Shown piece by piece: positions 13,882-16,980 of a stretch of DNA of 16,980 nucleotides (position 1 is the first letter of the stretch; the number at the start of each line of letters is the position of its first letter). Below the pieces are notes generated by a model. The model worked only from the letters and a program-made list of their open reading frames with translations. It ran no database searches and was not told where the DNA came from. A program made the translations under genes and the position numbers. The DNA lies in contig WQXZ01000020.1 in assembly GCA_009781525.1 (NCBI GenBank), positions 1 through 16,980 of the forward strand. Reading direction: 5' to 3'. This DNA is from Coriobacteriia bacterium. GTDB taxonomy: Bacteria; Actinomycetota; Coriobacteriia; Coriobacteriales; UBA8131.

Positions 13882-15120
13882 ATGTCGAAAACCTTTACTA
13901 CCACATTCAAAGTACTAATTAGGGATAAGGGCGTGCTGCTTTGGTCGGTTCTCTTTCCCTTGGTTCTGTCGACTCTGTTCTATTCGATGTTTAACAAGCT
14001 GGATGCAGAATTTCAGCTTGATCCACTGCCGGTGATTATTGTTGCCGACGAGAATTATCATAAGGCGCAGAGTTTCGCGACGTTAGTTGATGGGTTGAGT
14101 GGCGGCGGCGCTGCGGCTGCGACGGACGACACAGGTGGCGGCGGCGGCGATGCGGGCGCGCTGCTCAGCGTGACCTTCGTCGACACGCAGGATCAGGCGC
14201 TTCAGCTAATGGCATCCAGCGACTCCGAGCTCTACTATCTGGGCTACATCATAGTTGACAGCGATGGGATGCCCAGATACGCGATGGACTCTCGTCTGGC
14301 TAGCGGCTTGGACACCTTTACCACAATCAAGCAGAGCATCGTGCTCAGCATTCTCGATCGCTACATCCAGGACTACGAGCTGATAACCGCAATAGCTGCA
14401 TCTGAGCCGCAGCTGTTTGCTGATCCCGACTTCATTGACACACTGTTACTGCAGCAGTCCTACACCTTCCGCGGATCAATTACCGCCAACCCACCAAGTG
14501 ATGCCCTGCGCTACTACTACGCGGTTCTGGCTTTCACATGCATCATGATGATGAACTTCGGCCGTCTGGCAATTGACAACTGGAAAGCCAGCACATCACC
14601 TCTGGGCGCTCGCCGAGCGCTGGGAAGCTATTCCTGGGTGCACTCACTGGCTCCGACCCTAATGGCTGCCTGGGTACTCAGTATGGCTTGCGCGACAATC
14701 GGCTTCCTGTACATTCGCTTCGGTTTTCAAATCAGCTTCGGCGGCAAAGAGCCTGCCTGCTTGGCAGTATTAGCAGCCAGCACAATGGTCTCGACCTTCC
14801 TTGGCGCACTACTCGGAGCCGTCACGATTCCAGGCGGAGCAAAGTCTGGCATCTCTGCTTTCATCGCAAACTTCCTGTCGCTGTTTGCCGGCCTCTACGG
14901 CCCCGCCAGCCAGCAACTTGGCGACTTCATTGCCCGCGAGGCACCGATTCTCGCCGCCATCAATCCCGTCCGCCAGGTCTCCGACGCCTTCTTCTCACTT
15001 TACTACTACGACAGCTACCAGCGCTTCACCGAGATTTTGATAACTCTGGGCATCATGGTTGTTGTGTTCTTTGCCGCCAGCGTTGGCATGATGCGCAAGC
15101 AACAATACAAAAGCCTATAG
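13882..15120 (+). CDS. ABC-2 type permease, first subunit
   Basis: This is a 412-residue protein with ATG 3 nt after the ATPase stop codon and GAGGGA (13869-13874) 7 nt before it. Topology fits the ABC2_membrane_3 family: one N-terminal helix (about 18-37), a large outside domain (about 38-208), then helices near 210-230, 255-280, 291-316, 321-340 and 383-404. The outside domain contains a Gly/Ala/Asp-rich low-complexity patch (residues about 72-93) encoded by GC-rich DNA, probably a flexible loop. The motif AAINPVRQVSDAFFSLYYYD before the last helix is typical of these permeases. It likely pairs with the second permease to form a heterodimeric exporter. Confidence 0.92.
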   Translation: MSKTFTTTFKVLIRDKGVLLWSVLFPLVLSTLFYSMFNKLDAEFQLDPLPVIIVADENYHKAQSFATLVDGLSGGGAAAATDDTGGGGGDAGALLSVTFVDTQDQALQLMASSDSELYYLGYIIVDSDGMPRYAMDSRLASGLDTFTTIKQSIVLSILDRYIQDYELITAIAASEPQLFADPDFIDTLLLQQSYTFRGSITANPPSDALRYYYAVLAFTCIMMMNFGRLAIDNWKASTSPLGARRALGSYSWVHSLAPTLMAAWVLSMACATIGFLYIRFGFQISFGGKEPACLAVLAASTMVSTFLGALLGAVTIPGGAKSGISAFIANFLSLFAGLYGPASQQLGDFIAREAPILAAINPVRQVSDAFFSLYYYDSYQRFTEILITLGIMVVVFFAASVGMMRKQQYKSL

Positions 15121-15203
15121 GGATAAGTTCAGGCTGAAAGTACAAGAATCATGAAGTCACTCGAAACTAGCGCTGCGACAGCCGGTTTGCTGCGGCAACA
15201 AAG

Positions 15204-15224
15204 GCGAGGTTTTATCCACATATT
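15204..15224 (+). promoter_or_regulatory. Second copy of the DnaA-box-like 21-bp motif
   Basis: GCGAGGT-TTTATCCACA-TATT matches the minus strand at 12795-12775 in 20 of 21 bases and contains an exact TTATCCACA (15212-15220). It lies in the 161-bp gap between the two permease genes, about 60 bp before the second permease. This suggests separate or shared control of that gene. Confidence 0.6.
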
Positions 15225-15281
15225 CGATCGTTTCTGCTGGTTTTTTAAAGCGAAATAGAACGGATTAGAAAGGACACGATT

Positions 15282-16520
15282 ATGCACGTATTCAAGACAT
15301 CTTTGCGGTTGGTATTTCGGTATCCACTCTATCTGTTGATCTACATTGTAATGTTTGCGCTGTTAGGATTGGTAATCACCGGCGCACCGGCAGCGAGCGC
15401 AACGGGGGCAGTCGAGTTTGATGCTCCGAAGCCGACGGTAGCGATAATCGACCGAGATCACGGCGTGGTTGCGGTCGGACTGGTGGAGTTCATGTCCGAG
15501 CGGGCGACACTGGTTGACCTGGAAGACGATGTGCGCGCACTGCAGGACGCAACCGCAACCAATGCAGCGACATATATCCTGATAATCCCTGCTGGATACA
15601 GCGAGCAGTTCATGCTGGCAGCGCGGGAGGGGCGGCAGGTTCCTGAGCTGGAATGTGTGGTCAGCGTGGCTGAGAGTAGCGGCGTGATGGTCGACGCGCT
15701 CGTGTCGAGTTACCTGAATGCGATGCGTATTTGCACGATTGGCTTTACCGACCTGAGCAGCGCCGAGCTGGTCGAACGGGCGCAGGAAGCGGCGGCGGTC
15801 AACGCTCCGCTTTCGGTTATACAGTCGACAGATCAGATCAGCCGCGCCAGCCTGTTGCCCTTCTATTTCAAGTGGTCGTCCTATCCTTTGACCAGTGGAA
15901 TAAGTATTCTTGTATCTCTTCTATACATAAACTTTCAAAGGGGAGAATTGCGCCGTCGCAACCTTTCGACTCCACTGTCACCGACGCGGATGAACCTGCA
16001 AATCGCTGCCAGCTGTCTGGTGGTTGCGGTACTGACATGGGCGTTCTTCTGCCTGATGGCGATGACTCCGATTGTCGGAGGACTGGAGCTGCTGCGGGCT
16101 AATCCTCTCAGTTTTGTACTGGTTGCTATAACAGCGCTGCTTTATACTTTGGTGCCTCTGGCTCTAGGCTTCCTGCTCAGCCAGTTCAGTTTGAATGAAA
16201 CAGCGATAAATGGTGCGGTTAACATCATCTCGCTGTCGTTTACGTTTCTGAGTGGAATCATGATGGGAGGCTCCTACTATCTGGATAGCACCATGCTAAC
16301 GATTGCACGGTTCGTGCCAAGCTACTGGTATAGCGAGGCAATCGAAGCAGTGGTTTCTGCTCCTGGCTTCTCACCCGCGCAGTTACAGCCGTTTTTTACC
16401 TGCATTGGTGTGATGCTGCTCTTTGCTCTGGCGTTATTCTCGGTTGCGCTGCTGATCAGCCGCCTGCGCGTGCAGTCCAGCGAAGCCGGTGGAAACACTG
16501 CAGCGGAAGCAGTGGCGTGA
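15282..16520 (+). CDS. ABC-2 type permease, second subunit
   Basis: This is a 412-residue protein, the same length as the first permease but with little direct sequence likeness. The ATG at 15282 follows GAAAGGA (15268-15274). It has an N-terminal helix (about 14-34), an outside domain (about 35-190), then helices near 200-218, 237-262, 275-299, 308-330 and 371-393. The RFVPSYWYSEAIE segment (343-355) is typical of ABC-2 permeases. A 161-bp gap containing a shared DnaA-box-like motif separates it from the first permease, so it may have its own promoter. With the ATPase and first permease it should form an exporter; the substrate is unknown. Confidence 0.92.
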   Translation: MHVFKTSLRLVFRYPLYLLIYIVMFALLGLVITGAPAASATGAVEFDAPKPTVAIIDRDHGVVAVGLVEFMSERATLVDLEDDVRALQDATATNAATYILIIPAGYSEQFMLAAREGRQVPELECVVSVAESSGVMVDALVSSYLNAMRICTIGFTDLSSAELVERAQEAAAVNAPLSVIQSTDQISRASLLPFYFKWSSYPLTSGISILVSLLYINFQRGELRRRNLSTPLSPTRMNLQIAASCLVVAVLTWAFFCLMAMTPIVGGLELLRANPLSFVLVAITALLYTLVPLALGFLLSQFSLNETAINGAVNIISLSFTFLSGIMMGGSYYLDSTMLTIARFVPSYWYSEAIEAVVSAPGFSPAQLQPFFTCIGVMLLFALALFSVALLISRLRVQSSEAGGNTAAEAVA

Positions 16521-16822
16521 GGGGTGCAGGCGCAACTGGGCGAGGATGCTGGCGGCGGCGCGGGCGGGACGCCGCGGGATGCGTGGTCGGGGATGCCGCA
16601 GGACGCGCGGACAGCTGGGTGGGGAGGTGACTCGAGAGGCGCCAGTAGCTCGCGGCTTCGCAGCCTCTGCCTGCCATTCGCTTTCCTGTCGCCCTATTGA
16701 TATGCCATGGGTCGACCCCAATCAACCTCGGTCAACCCAAAAGATAGGCTCGCGTCAAAAAATCCGAGTTAGTGGCAGAGATTGACGATTGTGGGGGTTT
16801 TAGCCCAAAAGTAAAGCTGCCT
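16521..16822. other. GC-rich intergenic stretch without a supported gene
   Basis: Bases 16521-16620 are 78 percent G+C by count, far richer than the rest of the window. A weak stem, GCGGCG (16555-16560) with CGCCGC (16570-16575), and the palindrome GGGTCGACCC (16709-16718) are present. Open frames here on both strands look like Arg/Gly/Ala-rich products of GC bias and lack ribosome sites. No convincing terminator for the exporter operon is seen. Confidence 0.6.
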
Positions 16823-16851
16823 TCATTGATGGATCACAAGAGTGCTATAGA
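16823..16851 (+). promoter_or_regulatory. Candidate extended -10 promoter for the last gene
   Basis: TGCTATAGA (16843-16851) is a good extended -10 element, with a weak -35 (TCATTG, 16823-16828) 17 nt upstream of TATAGA. It would give a leader of about 90 nt before the ATG at 16946. Confidence 0.35.
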
Positions 16852-16945
16852 AATGCGGTAAACGTCTAATCCTAACCACATAGCAATCAGCAATTCTCGC
16901 TGGTAATCTCTATGCCACCTAATAGATTTGGAGGTATAGGTGATT

Positions 16946-16980
16946 ATGAGAAACATGAAAAGACCAGAGACTGAATGGCG
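16946..16980 (+). CDS. Start of an unidentified gene, 3' partial
   Basis: ATG at 16946 begins MRNMKRPETEW and runs off the window. GGAGG (16930-16934) lies 11 nt before it; a second in-frame ATG at 16955 is also possible. Eleven residues are too few to identify a family. Confidence 0.5.
   Translation, partial: MRNMKRPETEW

Noticed and set aside
16489..16785. 98-codon plus-strand frame overlapping the end of the second permease, and two minus-strand frames opposite it
   Set aside because: All are Arg/Gly/Ala/Pro-rich products of local GC bias, without ribosome sites or family likeness.

Overview
This window comes from a moderately GC-rich Gram-positive bacterium. A Coriobacteriia-like actinobacterium is my best guess. 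The guess rests on four things: a giant Ig-repeat/InlB-type surface protein, a HisKA_3 kinase plus LuxR-type regulator next to an ABC-2 exporter, strong AGGAGG-type ribosome sites, and stem-loops at gene ends that mostly lack U-tracts. The species cannot be named from this sequence.

Layout. (1) 1-7428 (+): the 3' part of a giant extracellular protein, open at the left edge. It has eight tandem modules of about 290 residues with Ig-like signatures, an InlB-type repeat, a Pro-rich stalk and a three-helix membrane anchor. (2) 7468-7497: a 12-bp hairpin, the probable transcript end. (3) 7718-9777 (+): a small lipoprotein, a 70-residue protein, and an ECF-type sigma factor that overlaps the latter by 8 nt. 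The sigma factor carries a C-terminal membrane helix and an outside domain whose last strands resemble the Ig modules of the giant protein. (4) 9844-10198: a hairpin after the sigma gene, then a perfect 53-bp inverted repeat around an 89-bp spacer. Both lie between convergent transcription units. (5) 12292-10303 (-): a histidine kinase and its response regulator. (6) 12293-12942: a 650-bp divergent control region. It is dense in palindromes and holds a nested terminator, a possible short RNA, a 25-codon ORF with a perfect ribosome site, a DnaA-box-like inverted motif and paired TGACA/GTCA operators. (7) 12943-16520 (+): an ABC-2 exporter made of one ATPase and two 412-residue permeases. A second copy of the DnaA-box-like motif precedes the second permease. 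(8) 16521-16980: a very GC-rich stretch, then a candidate promoter and the first codons of another gene.

How the parts may work together (inference). The kinase and regulator probably control the divergent exporter, as in many Gram-positive stress and drug-export modules. The sigma factor looks like a one-piece membrane sensor-transcription factor. Because its outside domain resembles the modules of the neighbouring adhesin, the two loci may form one cell-surface sensing system, and this is the most unusual idea in the window.
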